Assembly (NCBI RefSeq): GCF_048820915.1
Contig: NZ_JBMERR010000014.1
Span: 62,001-126,000, forward strand
Reading direction: 5' to 3'
DNA from: Cribrihabitans_A pelagius
GTDB taxonomy: Bacteria > Pseudomonadota > Alphaproteobacteria > Rhodobacterales > Rhodobacteraceae
Length of the DNA stretch: 64,000 nucleotides
Shown here: in pieces, positions 1-8,208 of the stretch
Layout of the letters: each line of letters opens with the position of its first letter
How positions within the stretch are numbered: the stretch's first letter is position 1
Translations under genes and position numbers: made by a program
The notes under the pieces: generated by a model
The model's input: only the letters and a program-made list of their open reading frames with translations
Told to the model about the DNA's origin: nothing
Database searches by the model: none

Positions 1-61
1 GCTCCTTCCCGGCAATCGGCCCCGCGGGCGGCGGCGCTGCGCACGCCCCGCCCTGCAAGGC

Positions 62-778
62 TCACGCCTTCTTCACATCGCCCGCAAACCGCGCCGCGTT
101 TTCCTTCAGGAAGGCCTCCGCATCCGCGTTTTCGTCCCAGAACTGAGGCTGCGCCTTGGGGATGGTCAGCGCCTTCTGCACCGCCGGGCGCGCGTCGATG
201 CGGTCGAACCAGGCCTTCAGGTGCGGCAAGTCGTCAACCTCGACCCGCGCCCAAGGGTAGGCCCGCGCCCAGGGGTAGATCATCATGTCGGCGATGGAAT
301 ATTCGCCCGCGATATAGCCGCGTCCCTCAAGGCGCGTGTTCAGCACTTCCATCAGGCGGCGGGATTCATCCACGTAGCGCTTGATCGAGAACGGCTCCTC
401 CTGCCCGTTCGGCGCCGCGATGCGCTGGAAATACATCGCCTGCCCCATCATCGGGCCGACGTGACCCACCTGGAAGAACAGCCACTGCAGCGTTTCCGAC
501 CGGGTAACCGGATCGTCCGACAGGAACCGGCCGTATTTCTCCGCCAGGTGCCACAGGATCGCCCCGGACTCGAAGACCGCCCGGCCCTCGGCGCGGTCAT
601 AGATCGTGGGGATCTTGCCGTTGGGGTTGAGCTCGAGGTACTCCGGCGCCTTCTGCTCCTGGCGGGCAAAGTCGATCGAGGTCAGGTCGTAGGGCACCCC
701 GGCTTCCTCCAGGAAGATGACCGGCTTGTAGCCGTTCATCGTGGCCGCGGTATAAAGGTGAATATCCGGTTTGCTCAT
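62..778 (-). CDS. Glutathione S-transferase family protein
   Basis: 238 aa, a typical length for a cytosolic GST. The N-terminal thioredoxin-fold part (about residues 5-85) starts with a YTAATMNGYKP segment, where glutathione is activated. It includes the NPNGKIPTI cis-proline loop and the FESGAILWHLAEKYG glutathione-binding segment. The all-alpha C-terminal domain (about 95-215) carries the SIADMMIYPWARAYPW signature seen in YghU/Ure2-like bacterial GSTs. It probably conjugates or reduces electrophilic substrates with glutathione in the cytoplasm. It is the last gene of a minus-strand set with an SDR, a cupin and an MdaB-like reductase, which suggests detoxification of electrophiles or quinones. 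The substrate cannot be told from sequence. Confidence 0.9.
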   Translation of the reverse strand: MSKPDIHLYTAATMNGYKPVIFLEEAGVPYDLTSIDFARQEQKAPEYLELNPNGKIPTIYDRAEGRAVFESGAILWHLAEKYGRFLSDDPVTRSETLQWLFFQVGHVGPMMGQAMYFQRIAAPNGQEEPFSIKRYVDESRRLMEVLNTRLEGRGYIAGEYSIADMMIYPWARAYPWARVEVDDLPHLKAWFDRIDARPAVQKALTIPKAQPQFWDENADAEAFLKENAARFAGDVKKA

Positions 779-836
779 GATTGTCTCCTGAGGGCGAGTG
801 TCCGGGCCCGCGCGTTGCCGCGCAGGCCCGATGGGT

Positions 837-1640
837 TCAGATTTCCAGCGTCCAGTGTTTTTGCTGGTAATCCAGCACGGCCTGGATCGCCTCTTCCGGG
901 AAAACAGTGCGGAACTTGTGGTGATCCGCTGCGATGACCTCGGCCATCTTGTCGATCATCGGCTGCGGATCCATCTGCAGGCCGTCGCCTGCAAACAGGT
1001 CGCGGACCTTGCGGATCGCTTCCGGCGGCGTAATGCTCTTTTCCGGATCGTACCACTCGTCCATCTTGTCATACATCCGGTCGTTGAACCCGGTCCGGTA
1101 CGCGCCCGGGTTGAGGGTCGCAACCTGGACACCCATCGGTTCAAGCTCTTCCCGCATCAGTTCGGCGATGGCCTCCAGCGCGTGTTTGGACGCGGTATAG
1201 GGGGCCAGATACGGGAAGGTCAGGAACCCGGCGATCGACGAGACGAACACCACCTTGCCGCGCCCGCGGCGGGCAAAGGCCTGCGCATAGGGCTGTACGA
1301 ACTCGACGGTTGAGAACACGTTGGTCTCGAACACATTCCGGATGCGGTCGACGTCAACCTCGGCAATCGGGCCGGTATCGCCGATGGCGGCGTTTGCCAC
1401 CACGACATCCACCTCGGCGCCAAAGCGGTCGAAGGCGGCCTGACGGTCCTCCGCACTGGTAATGTCCAGCTTGACGGTTTCCAGCGCTAGGCCCAGCTCA
1501 GCCGCTTCTGCCTTGAGCGTTTCCGCCCCTTTTGCGCCGTGGGTCGTCGCAATCACGCGATGACCCTGCTTCGCCAGTTCGAAGGCCGCACCCTTGCCAA
1601 GCCCGGAGCCGGCACCAGTGATCAGAATAGTCTTGCTCAT
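837..1640 (-). CDS. SDR-family NAD(P)-dependent oxidoreductase
   Basis: 267 aa classical short-chain dehydrogenase. The Rossmann nucleotide-binding motif TGAGSGLG lies at about residues 8-15. NAA (VVANAAIG) is near 83, the catalytic Ser lies in FVSSIAG, and the Tyr/Lys pair lies in YTASKHA. The enzyme should oxidise or reduce an alcohol/carbonyl using NAD(P). It lies 58 bases upstream of the GST gene on the same strand and downstream of the cupin gene, so it is probably co-transcribed. The substrate is unknown. Confidence 0.9.
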   Translation of the reverse strand: MSKTILITGAGSGLGKGAAFELAKQGHRVIATTHGAKGAETLKAEAAELGLALETVKLDITSAEDRQAAFDRFGAEVDVVVANAAIGDTGPIAEVDVDRIRNVFETNVFSTVEFVQPYAQAFARRGRGKVVFVSSIAGFLTFPYLAPYTASKHALEAIAELMREELEPMGVQVATLNPGAYRTGFNDRMYDKMDEWYDPEKSITPPEAIRKVRDLFAGDGLQMDPQPMIDKMAEVIAADHHKFRTVFPEEAIQAVLDYQQKHWTLEI

Positions 1641-1655
1641 CTGCCGTTCCTCGCC

Positions 1656-2009
1656 TCAGTCGTGCGGTTCCAAGTCATTGTCCAGACGCTCGAAAAGCAC
1701 GGCCTCAACCGTGGTGGCTCCGACATTGCTGACCTGATGCATCCAGGGTCCGTTGTGCATGAAGTCGCCATCAGCCACCTCTTTCTCGACGATCGAGCCG
1801 TCTTCGAGCTTGATGGACAGCGTGCCGCCCTTGATGAAGTAGACGATCTCCTCGGGGTGGCGGTGCGGCTCATCCGTCGCACCCGGCGGCATCTTCATGC
1901 GGACCAGACGCGTAATTCCGGTGTTCACCAGCTCTTCATACATGTCGGGCGACGCCTCGTCGGCCAGCGGAGCACGCTGGCCTTCGGTGATCAGGGGAGA
2001 GTTGCTCAT
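1656..2009 (-). CDS. Small cupin-domain protein
   Basis: 117 aa from the ATG at 2009, chosen because an AGGAGG lies 8 bases upstream; an in-frame ATG 11 codons earlier is less well placed. It is a single cupin barrel. The first metal-binding motif is PHRHPEEIVYFIKGG and the second is GDFMHNGPWMHQVSN, so the fold has potential His/Glu metal ligands. It could be a small dioxygenase, an isomerase or a ligand-binding protein. It sits between the SDR and MdaB-like genes in the same minus-strand run. A specific function cannot be given. Confidence 0.8.
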   Translation of the reverse strand: MSNSPLITEGQRAPLADEASPDMYEELVNTGITRLVRMKMPPGATDEPHRHPEEIVYFIKGGTLSIKLEDGSIVEKEVADGDFMHNGPWMHQVSNVGATTVEAVLFERLDNDLEPHD

Positions 2010-2051
2010 CTCATGAGCCTCCTTTTCTGGAATGAGTTCCACAGGCGCAGA

Positions 2052-2663
2052 TCAGGCCACTTCCGATACGGAATTGGCACCAAAGACACGGCCCAGATGC
2101 GCGTCGAAACGGGCGAAGTCGGCCTCGGGCTCGGCGTTCTTCATCACGTCGAAAGCGCCGAAGGTGGGCAGCGGCGCCATGCCGAAGAACTTCGCGTTCA
2201 GATGCACCGGACGCAGCAGATCGTCGAGCGACGCGCCTTCGAAGAACGGCTCGGACGGGTCGTCAAAGGCCTCGGCCGGCGCGTTCAGCGTGACGGACAG
2301 CATGTAGGTGGTGCCGGTCAGCGAGCCGCCCATGCCGTAGTTCTCTTTCGGGGCTTCGGCGACGCGGCCATCGCCATTGGTCAGGCGGCCGTCCATGCCG
2401 GCGGTGTAGACCTCGTCCATGTACTTCTTGAACGACCACGGAACCCCCATCCAGTTCACCGGGAACTGCATGATGACGATGTCGGCCCATTGATGGCTGG
2501 CGATCTCCTGCTCGACATCATAGCCCTCGGAGACCTTGGTCACACGCACGTCGTGGCCTGCCTTCTCCAGATATGCGGCAGCGCGTTCGACGAAGGCTGC
2601 GTTCAGTTCACCCTTGGCAAAGGGATAGGGCTGGTGGCCGTTGAGGATCAGAATATTGCTCAT
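2052..2663 (-). CDS. MdaB-like NAD(P)H:quinone oxidoreductase (flavodoxin-like fold)
   Basis: 203 aa from the ATG at 2663, which has a GGAAG ribosome site; a longer frame reaches 2747 but lacks homology there. The start NILILNGHQPYPFAKGELN is the FMN/FAD phosphate-binding loop of the MdaB/KefF family. QFPVNWMGVPWSFKKYMDEV is the conserved active-site segment, followed by YGMGGSLTG. Family members carry out two-electron reduction of quinones in the cytoplasm. It is the first gene of the minus-strand detoxification operon and diverges from the HxlR regulator gene. HxlR proteins often control quinone reductases placed this way. Confidence 0.88.
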   Translation of the reverse strand: MSNILILNGHQPYPFAKGELNAAFVERAAAYLEKAGHDVRVTKVSEGYDVEQEIASHQWADIVIMQFPVNWMGVPWSFKKYMDEVYTAGMDGRLTNGDGRVAEAPKENYGMGGSLTGTTYMLSVTLNAPAEAFDDPSEPFFEGASLDDLLRPVHLNAKFFGMAPLPTFGAFDVMKNAEPEADFARFDAHLGRVFGANSVSEVA

Positions 2664-2749
2664 GGTGTCTTCCTTGCGATTGCCTGCGGCGCGGCGGGAT
2701 CGGCCGCTGCACAGCGAGCAATCTGGACACAACGAAACATTTCGCAACT

Positions 2750-2768
2750 AGTATACTTTTGGTAACCT
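2750..2768. promoter_or_regulatory. Candidate HxlR operator, copy 1
   Basis: The 19-base string AGTATACTTTTGGTAACCT lies between the divergent mdaB-like and HxlR genes. It has imperfect dyad symmetry (AGTATAC against AGGTTAC, 5 of 7). The identical 19 bases recur at 8519-8537 upstream of the HlyD/permease operon. The position and repetition suggest a binding site for the HxlR protein encoded next to it. This is inference; no binding evidence exists. Confidence 0.5.
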
Positions 2769-2956
2769 TGAGATCATGCCACCCGCGACGCCTGCGCCCT
2801 GCACGGACGGGACCCGCTAGAGCCCCGAAACTGAAGGAGAAACCGGCACCCGGGAAGGCCGCGTTGACAACTGCAAGAAATTCATGAAGGGTGGCGGAAG
2901 GAAACGAAAAGTCACCTGATCACTTTTCCTGTCTCCCGAATCCTCTTCGAAACCTC

Positions 2957-3343
2957 ATGGAGGCAATGATGCGCGCTCGCGTGGAAGAAGACGAAAAAGG
3001 CCGCCGCAACGCCTATGACGCCTGTTTTGAACCCTGCGCCATCGAGCGGGGTATGCGGATCATCGGCGGCAAGTGGACCGGGTCCATCCTGTGGCATCTG
3101 AAGGACGAGCCGGTGCGGTTCAACGATCTCGCCCGGATGATCGGCGGCGCCAGTAAGAAGATGATCACCGAACGCCTGCGCCAGCTGGAATCGCAGGGGC
3201 TGGTGACCCGGCAGGTGCTGGATACCGCGCCGGTCTCGGTGCAATACCAGATCACCGATCTGGGCCGCACCGCGCTTGGGTTCCTGGACGAGCTGCGCAA
3301 GTGGAGCGAAGGGCTGCCCGCAAGCGTGACGGCGGAGGCCTGA
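2957..3343 (+). CDS. HxlR-family winged-helix transcriptional regulator
   Basis: About 128 aa from the ATG at 2957; an in-frame ATG at 2891 would add 22 residues that do not resemble the family. CFEPCAIERGMRIIGGKWTGSILWHLKDEPVRFNDLARMIGG is the typical HxlR start, and the winged HTH continues to about residue 105 (SKKMITERLRQLESQGLVTRQ). A cysteine near the N terminus (DACFEPCAIE) matches the position used for redox sensing in YodB/QorR-type members. It is divergent from the quinone reductase operon and is followed after one base by the DehI gene. It probably represses the redox operon and possibly the permease operon. Confidence 0.88.
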   Translation: MEAMMRARVEEDEKGRRNAYDACFEPCAIERGMRIIGGKWTGSILWHLKDEPVRFNDLARMIGGASKKMITERLRQLESQGLVTRQVLDTAPVSVQYQITDLGRTALGFLDELRKWSEGLPASVTAEA

Positions 3344-3344
3344 G

Positions 3345-4211
3345 ATGCTGGCCCGGCTGAAACCCTCCCCGCTGCCGTCCATCCAGCCCGTGCCGGAGCG
3401 CGCCGCAACCGGCGAGCTCGCCGATGTCTACGCCCGCACCAAGCGCGGGCTTGGTGTGCCGTGGATGGGGGTCGTGGCGATGGCCTTCGCCCGCTACCCG
3501 GGCTTCTACAGGACGCTCTGGCAGGCCCTGGAGCCGGTGGCCGCGAGCGAGGCCTTTGCCGCCGCCTGCCGGGACCTGCGCAGCTTTGCGGAGACGCGGG
3601 CCGGTGCGTTCTCCCCGCCTGCCATCGGGCCGCGGCTCGCGGAGGCGGGCTATGACGCGGCCGAGCTGGACCAGATCACTGCCTGCAACGAGGTCTTCTC
3701 GGCCGGGAACATGCCCTATCTGCTGATGGCGTCGCTGGCCCGCGCGCTTTTGGAGGGCCAGGCCTGGACCGCGCAGGGCGAGGCCGCGTCCCGGTCCGCT
3801 CAGCCATCCGCCGGGGCGCATCCGGTGCTGATGGAGGCCCATCACGCCAGCCCGGACACCGCCGCGCTCTATGCGGACCTCCGCGAGACGCTCGGCCTGC
3901 CCTTCGTGAACACCGACTACCGCGCCTTTGCCCGCTGGCCGAGCTATTTCGCGGCGGCCTGGGGAGACCTGAAGCCGGTGATCCTCTCCGGCCGCTACGA
4001 ACCCGCGGTGCAGGACATTCACGAACGCGCAGTGGAGCTGGCGCTGGCACTGCCCAATGCCACCGGCCTCACGCCGGACGCGCTGACAGAGGCCGTGTCA
4101 GAGGATGCCGACCCTCAGGAGGTCCTCGCCGTCGTGCGCCTGTTCCAGTGGCTGCTGCCGGGGCTCGCCTTCAACGTCGCCTTCCTGCGCGCCCAGCTGG
4201 TGAGCGTTTAG
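3345..4211 (+). CDS. DehI-family 2-haloacid dehalogenase-like protein
   Basis: 288 aa, close to the usual DehI length. The sequence shows an internal duplication: GVPWMGVVAMAFARYPGFYRTLW (about 37-59) resembles GLPFVNTDYRAFARWPSYFAAAW (about 184-206), as in the pseudo-dimeric DehI fold. N115 (TACNEVFSAGN) and D191 (VNTDYRAFA) occupy the places of the catalytic Asn114/Asp189 that I recall for Pseudomonas DehI. DehI hydrolyses D- and L-2-haloacids by direct water attack. The gene starts one base after the HxlR stop, so the two are translationally linked. True activity on haloacids is not certain; some family members are uncharacterised. Confidence 0.72.
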   Translation: MLARLKPSPLPSIQPVPERAATGELADVYARTKRGLGVPWMGVVAMAFARYPGFYRTLWQALEPVAASEAFAAACRDLRSFAETRAGAFSPPAIGPRLAEAGYDAAELDQITACNEVFSAGNMPYLLMASLARALLEGQAWTAQGEAASRSAQPSAGAHPVLMEAHHASPDTAALYADLRETLGLPFVNTDYRAFARWPSYFAAAWGDLKPVILSGRYEPAVQDIHERAVELALALPNATGLTPDALTEAVSEDADPQEVLAVVRLFQWLLPGLAFNVAFLRAQLVSV

Positions 4212-4221
4212 GCCCTCTGGC

Positions 4222-4347
4222 TCAGAGCCGGGCCTCGACCTCGGCATTGAACCGGTGCAGCGCGCCCTCGTAGCGGCCGAAGGTCAGCGCCGCGTTGGCG
4301 CCGCTGGCAAGCCCCTCCTGCACCGGCGTCGTCTCAATCCCTCGGCG
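4222..4347 (-). pseudogene. C-terminal remnant of a truncated gene, possibly a ring-hydroxylating oxygenase alpha subunit
   Basis: On the minus strand an open stretch ends at a TGA at 4222-4224. It reads RGIETTPVQEGLASGANAAL followed by TFGRYEGALHRFNAEVEARL, and a stop at about 4347 cuts it off upstream. The VQEGL...LTFGRYEGALHRF pattern resembles the last residues of Rieske-type oxygenase alpha subunits. This is a short match from memory and should be treated as tentative. The break lies just outside the inverted-repeat element at 4392-4792, so an insertion or deletion probably removed the rest. Confidence 0.35.
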
Positions 4348-4391
4348 CTAGCGTCGCCAGGCGGATGGCTTAGCGTTGCTGCCGTTCAATC

Positions 4392-4792
4392 TAACAGGCC
4401 GCTGAATTGGCCAGGCCAGCGGGACGCCGTTTTCCCTGCTGGATTGAGGTCCCTCCTAGATCTTCCGGATTGGGTGGCTGGAGGCAGGCCTGTGGCGGTC
4501 TCATCCAGCCTCATGCCGCCAGCAATCTTAGCCAGCCATTCGCCTCCGCGATCCGCATGCGGTTTTTCCGGGACAAGGCGCAGCCTTCGTGCCGGGTTGT
4601 GCGCCCGTTGATTGCTGAATGCCGCGCCTACCTGGCGACGTGCGGGGATGCGGGCGTCAAGATCGACGTAGCTACAAAGCGATCCACGCGCCTCGTTTGT
4701 CCCCTGCATCATTCCCCACCGCCACTATCGTGCGGAGGGTGAAGCGTGTTCCGCAGGCCGCGTCTAAAGCCGGCTTCTTCAGCGGCCTGTTA
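4392..4792. repeat. MITE-like element with 15-bp perfect terminal inverted repeats
   Basis: TAACAGGCCGCTGAA at 4392-4406 is matched exactly in reverse complement at 4778-4792 (TTCAGCGGCCTGTTA). The match continues imperfectly inward (GGCC/GCC). The roughly 400-bp interior has no convincing gene. This looks like a non-autonomous transposable element or an IS with its transposase deleted. I could not see a clear target duplication. The rest of 4348-4840 holds nothing else I recognise. Confidence 0.5.
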
Positions 4793-4840
4793 CGGGGCTG
4801 TCATCGAGGGCCTTAATGGTTAATCTCATTGAGACATGGG

Positions 4841-5995
4841 CTAGGGAATACGGTCAATGTGTTTCGTTGCTTTGCCTGAGTTCAGCCGCATGGCAGGAGC
4901 CGCCAGCACCGCGTAGCCCGCGGCGAGGATCCACAGGGTCCGGACCTGCCCGGTGACATCCGACAGGTCCGCGCCCATCTGGTTGACGCGCACTGCGGCG
5001 TCGATGCCGGATGTCGAGGGGATCAGGAGGGCCAGCGACTGAAAGAGCTCGGGCATCGCTTCACTCGGCCATGCGATGCCGGACATGAAAAACAGCGGCA
5101 ATCCGAGCAGACTGCAAACAAGCTGGACGATCATGGCATCCCGCAGAAGCGCTGCAAGGAACAGGCCAAGCGCCGAGGCGGCTAGGCTGAACGGGATCGC
5201 GATCGCGAGGCTCGACCAGATATCGCCGATGCGCGGAATGTTATAGACGTAGGGGATGATGATCGTGGCCACGAGGTATAGGAACACGCCGGGGATCACG
5301 TAGGAGATTAACTTGCCGACGGTGGCCACGATCGGCGGGGCACTGACCCTTGGGGCTTCTGAAGGCAGGGTGTTCAGCAGGCCGACCCCCATCAAAAGAA
5401 GCTGCTGAACGATCAACAGAAAGACGGCCGGAACGACATAGCTGGCATAGCCGCCCTCGGGGTTGAACAGCGGGATCATGTTGATGCGCATTGGTGAAGC
5501 CACCGCGAGCGCCTCATCCGGGTTCATCCCGTCGGCGGCAAGCTGTCCGATCACCACGTTCGTCCCGAGCCGTTGAATGGCGGTGCCGATGGCCGATCGC
5601 AGCTTAGAAAAGATGAGGAAATAGCTGGCGTCTCCGTAAAAAGCGACCGCCGCCTGCCGTCCGCTCAACACCTCGCGTTCGAAATGCTGCGGAATGAAAA
5701 GATAGCCCGAGATCCTGCGCTCGAAGACGGCGCGCTCGGCCGAGGCCACATCGGGCAGCTTCATGACGACACGGGCGTTCTGCGACACGTCCACGTCGCG
5801 GGTGAGCTGCCGCGAGGAGGTCGTGTCGTCCCGGTCCACCACCGCGACCGCGACTTCTCGCAAGACCTCGGAACTGTAGGGTTGCGGATAATAAAGCCCG
5901 AGAATTGCAATTGCGATGAAGAAGATTGCGAAGATGCGGCCGTTGGTGACGAGGTTGTCCAGTTCGCCACGCACAACAGAAAAAAAGGTTGTCAT
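4841..5995 (-). CDS. ABC-2 type membrane permease (YhhJ/YbhR-like), second of pair
   Basis: 384 aa. It has one N-terminal membrane segment (IFAIFFIAIAILGLYY), a periplasmic region of about 130 residues, then five C-terminal hydrophobic segments from about residue 185. This is the usual ABC-2 architecture. VVPAVFLLIVQQLLLMGVGLL and PLFFMSGIAWPSEAMPE are typical family segments. It would form part of an export complex in the inner membrane. It starts 3 bases after the stop of the upstream permease and follows an HlyD gene, so the three form one operon. No ATP-binding subunit gene lies beside it. Confidence 0.85.
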   Translation of the reverse strand: MTTFFSVVRGELDNLVTNGRIFAIFFIAIAILGLYYPQPYSSEVLREVAVAVVDRDDTTSSRQLTRDVDVSQNARVVMKLPDVASAERAVFERRISGYLFIPQHFEREVLSGRQAAVAFYGDASYFLIFSKLRSAIGTAIQRLGTNVVIGQLAADGMNPDEALAVASPMRINMIPLFNPEGGYASYVVPAVFLLIVQQLLLMGVGLLNTLPSEAPRVSAPPIVATVGKLISYVIPGVFLYLVATIIIPYVYNIPRIGDIWSSLAIAIPFSLAASALGLFLAALLRDAMIVQLVCSLLGLPLFFMSGIAWPSEAMPELFQSLALLIPSTSGIDAAVRVNQMGADLSDVTGQVRTLWILAAGYAVLAAPAMRLNSGKATKHIDRIP

Positions 5996-5998
5996 GGA

Positions 5999-7216
5999 CT
6001 ACACCTCCGGCGCCGCTGCTTGACCCGGCGGTTGCGTGCCCGCAGTGGCCGCTTTCCGTCTGATCCGCACGAGGATGAAAAGGAGGATCGACACTGCGAC
6101 CGCGAGATAGACAAACTGGTGATGCAGGATCGCAAGCGACACGTCCACTGGCCCCCCTCTCACAGTCTGGTCGATCCGCAATGAAACGTAAGGAGTCGCC
6201 GGAAAGATGTTGCCCCACCAGATCGAGAAGGCGTTCATCGCCTCGCGCGGGAACGAGACCCCGAGATAGCCGAACGAGGGAGAGACCGTCAGTGCCAGGA
6301 CTGACAGCGCCGGCGGTGGCGCCCCGATAAAAAGCGCGGCAAGCGCTCCCAGGATTTGACAGGAAAGAAGAAAGACCAGCGCCGACAGAGCCAGGAGCCA
6401 GCCCGAGCCGTCGAGGGGCAGCCCGAAATACCCGAACATGATAATGTCGCACACAGCGTGAACCAGGCAAGCGACGATCGTCAGTGGCAAGAGCTTGCCC
6501 AGGACGGCCGGCACGATGCCGCCGCCCAGACGGCGCAGGATTCTCAGGCTGTGGGGCGTTTCGACGTCCAGCGCAACGCTGTAGCAGGTCGCGAGCGACG
6601 TCGTCAGTTGCAAAACCGCGACCACAAGTGCGGCGAGCAGGAAGTGGCTGTAATCGAGTGCGGGATTGAACAGGCCATGGGCGTCCATCGCAACCGGCTG
6701 AACGGCAATCGCCGCCTGATCTGCGGTCATGCCGCGTGCCATGCGCGACGCCGCCTGAACCTGCGCCGCGATCGAAGGCAGGGCCGACGACACGCCGCGC
6801 GCCGAGTGGTTGCCGGCAACCATCATCTGCGTGTTGTAGAAAAACGTGATCTCGGGCCGGCGGCCAGCCATGGCGTCGCGCGTGAAGTTTTCCGGAACCA
6901 AGAGCAGTCCCTGGTAGCTGCCGGAAAGTATCCCGCGCTTCGCTTCCTCCAGATCGACAACTTTCGTCTTGATCCGGATGTCCGGCGCGGCATCGACGAG
7001 ATGCACAAGCTGGCGAGAGCCGGGGCTGTCATCCTGATCGAGCACGGCGATGGGAAGTTCCGTCGCGATGCCGCGCGCATAGACGCTCGCCAGGATCAAG
7101 AACATCGCAATCGGGATGATGCTTGCGAGCAGGACCAGAAACGGACGGCGGATGAGCCACCGGACTTCGCGCCTGAAGACGAGCCAGAATCCGGGTCGGA
7201 CGGTTTTCCTCCTCAT
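5999..7216 (-). CDS. ABC-2 type membrane permease, first of pair
   Basis: 405 aa with the same layout as its downstream partner. There is one N-terminal membrane helix (FLVLLASIIPIAMFLILASVYARG) and a periplasmic domain including AVLDQDDSPGSRQLVH and FTRDAMAGRRPEITFFYNTQ. Five to six C-terminal helices end near residue 390 (LAVAVSILLFILVRI). It likely pairs with the following permease to make a hetero-oligomeric channel, with the HlyD-like protein as periplasmic adaptor. It lies 5 bases downstream of the adaptor gene. The substrate is unknown, but shared candidate regulation with a redox operon suggests export of a toxic compound. Confidence 0.85.
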   Translation of the reverse strand: MRRKTVRPGFWLVFRREVRWLIRRPFLVLLASIIPIAMFLILASVYARGIATELPIAVLDQDDSPGSRQLVHLVDAAPDIRIKTKVVDLEEAKRGILSGSYQGLLLVPENFTRDAMAGRRPEITFFYNTQMMVAGNHSARGVSSALPSIAAQVQAASRMARGMTADQAAIAVQPVAMDAHGLFNPALDYSHFLLAALVVAVLQLTTSLATCYSVALDVETPHSLRILRRLGGGIVPAVLGKLLPLTIVACLVHAVCDIIMFGYFGLPLDGSGWLLALSALVFLLSCQILGALAALFIGAPPPALSVLALTVSPSFGYLGVSFPREAMNAFSIWWGNIFPATPYVSLRIDQTVRGGPVDVSLAILHHQFVYLAVAVSILLFILVRIRRKAATAGTQPPGQAAAPEV

Positions 7217-7221
7217 CGGCC

Positions 7222-8208
7222 TTAGCGTTCCGTCACCGGGACGCTCACGACCGCGCTCATCCCGGGCCGCAACCCTTCCACCGGCTCGACGGGCTTGCCG
7301 CGAATTTCAAATGTGCGCAAGTCGAAATCGCCCGTCGCACGCGTGGCGCGCCACGCCGCGAACTGCCCCAGCACGTTCATCAAGGTAACGCGCGCCTCGA
7401 CCTCCCTGTCGGCCAGGGCTGGCACCCGCACCGTGCGGACGTCGCCGATCTCGATGCCTTCGAGAAGATCTTCGCGCACATTGAACGTGAACCACAGATC
7501 ATTCATATCGACGAGAGAGATCAGGGGGGCGCCCGGACTGAAGTTCTCGCCGATCTCGGCGACGCGCGTTGTCACGAGGCCGCCGACGGGTGCCTTGACC
7601 GAAAGCTCGCTGATCTGCGCTTGCACGGACTGCAGGGCCGCCTCGGCCTCTTCGACCCTCGCCCGGGCCAGTTGCCGATCCGCCTCGCTCGCCCCTTCTT
7701 TCGTCAGCTGCAGCGTCGCTTGCGCAACGTCCCGCCGCTTCAGGGCGGAGTCGCGATTGCGCACTGCAACATCCAGCTGAGCTTGGGAGAAGGCGGGGGA
7801 ATCGCGCAGCCTCTGCAAGCGTCCCAGTTCGTGCTCTCTCAGTCCCAGCTCGGCCTCGGCGGCTTCAAGCTCCGCCTGCCGCGCGGCCACTTCCTCATCG
7901 CGCACGGTGATGATGCGCTCATAGTCGGCCCTGGCAACTTCGACGGTTGCCTTGCGAGTCTGCAGTGACGCCTGGAGTTCCGGAGATTCCAGCATCACCA
8001 GCAAATCGCCCTTCTCGACGGTGTCGCCGACATCTGCACCCAATTCCACGACGCGGCCGGAAACCCGCGCAGAGACATCGTAGCGATCGGCGGACACCTC
8101 TCCCTGGAGAATGATCGGATCGGGGCGTGTGGCGAACCACACCCCGAGACCGGCGATCGCCAACACGCCGATAAGGACAGTGAATTTCTTATTTGACGTA
8201 CCTGCCAT
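7222..8208 (-). CDS. HlyD-family periplasmic adaptor (membrane fusion protein)
   Basis: 328 aa. An N-terminal membrane anchor (FTVLIGVLAIAGLGVWFATRP) is followed by a biotinyl-lipoyl-like half (VSARVSGRVVELGADVGDTVEKGDLLVML). A long coiled-coil hairpin rich in Ala/Glu/Arg spans about residues 80-190, and the second lipoyl half (VKAPVGGLVTTRVAEIGENFSPGAPL) and a beta-barrel follow. It resembles YbhG/YhiI adaptors of type I-like exporters. It is the first gene of the operon with two ABC-2 permeases. The candidate HxlR site lies about 310 bases upstream. Confidence 0.88.
   Translation of the reverse strand: MAGTSNKKFTVLIGVLAIAGLGVWFATRPDPIILQGEVSADRYDVSARVSGRVVELGADVGDTVEKGDLLVMLESPELQASLQTRKATVEVARADYERIITVRDEEVAARQAELEAAEAELGLREHELGRLQRLRDSPAFSQAQLDVAVRNRDSALKRRDVAQATLQLTKEGASEADRQLARARVEEAEAALQSVQAQISELSVKAPVGGLVTTRVAEIGENFSPGAPLISLVDMNDLWFTFNVREDLLEGIEIGDVRTVRVPALADREVEARVTLMNVLGQFAAWRATRATGDFDLRTFEIRGKPVEPVEGLRPGMSAVVSVPVTER

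Noticed and set aside
7..61. Possible gene end before the GST gene
   Set aside because: Too little sequence at the window edge; no coding pattern can be supported.
221..937. Long plus-strand frame opposite the GST gene
   Set aside because: It is the GC-rich antisense shadow of the GST and SDR genes and shows no family features or ribosome site.
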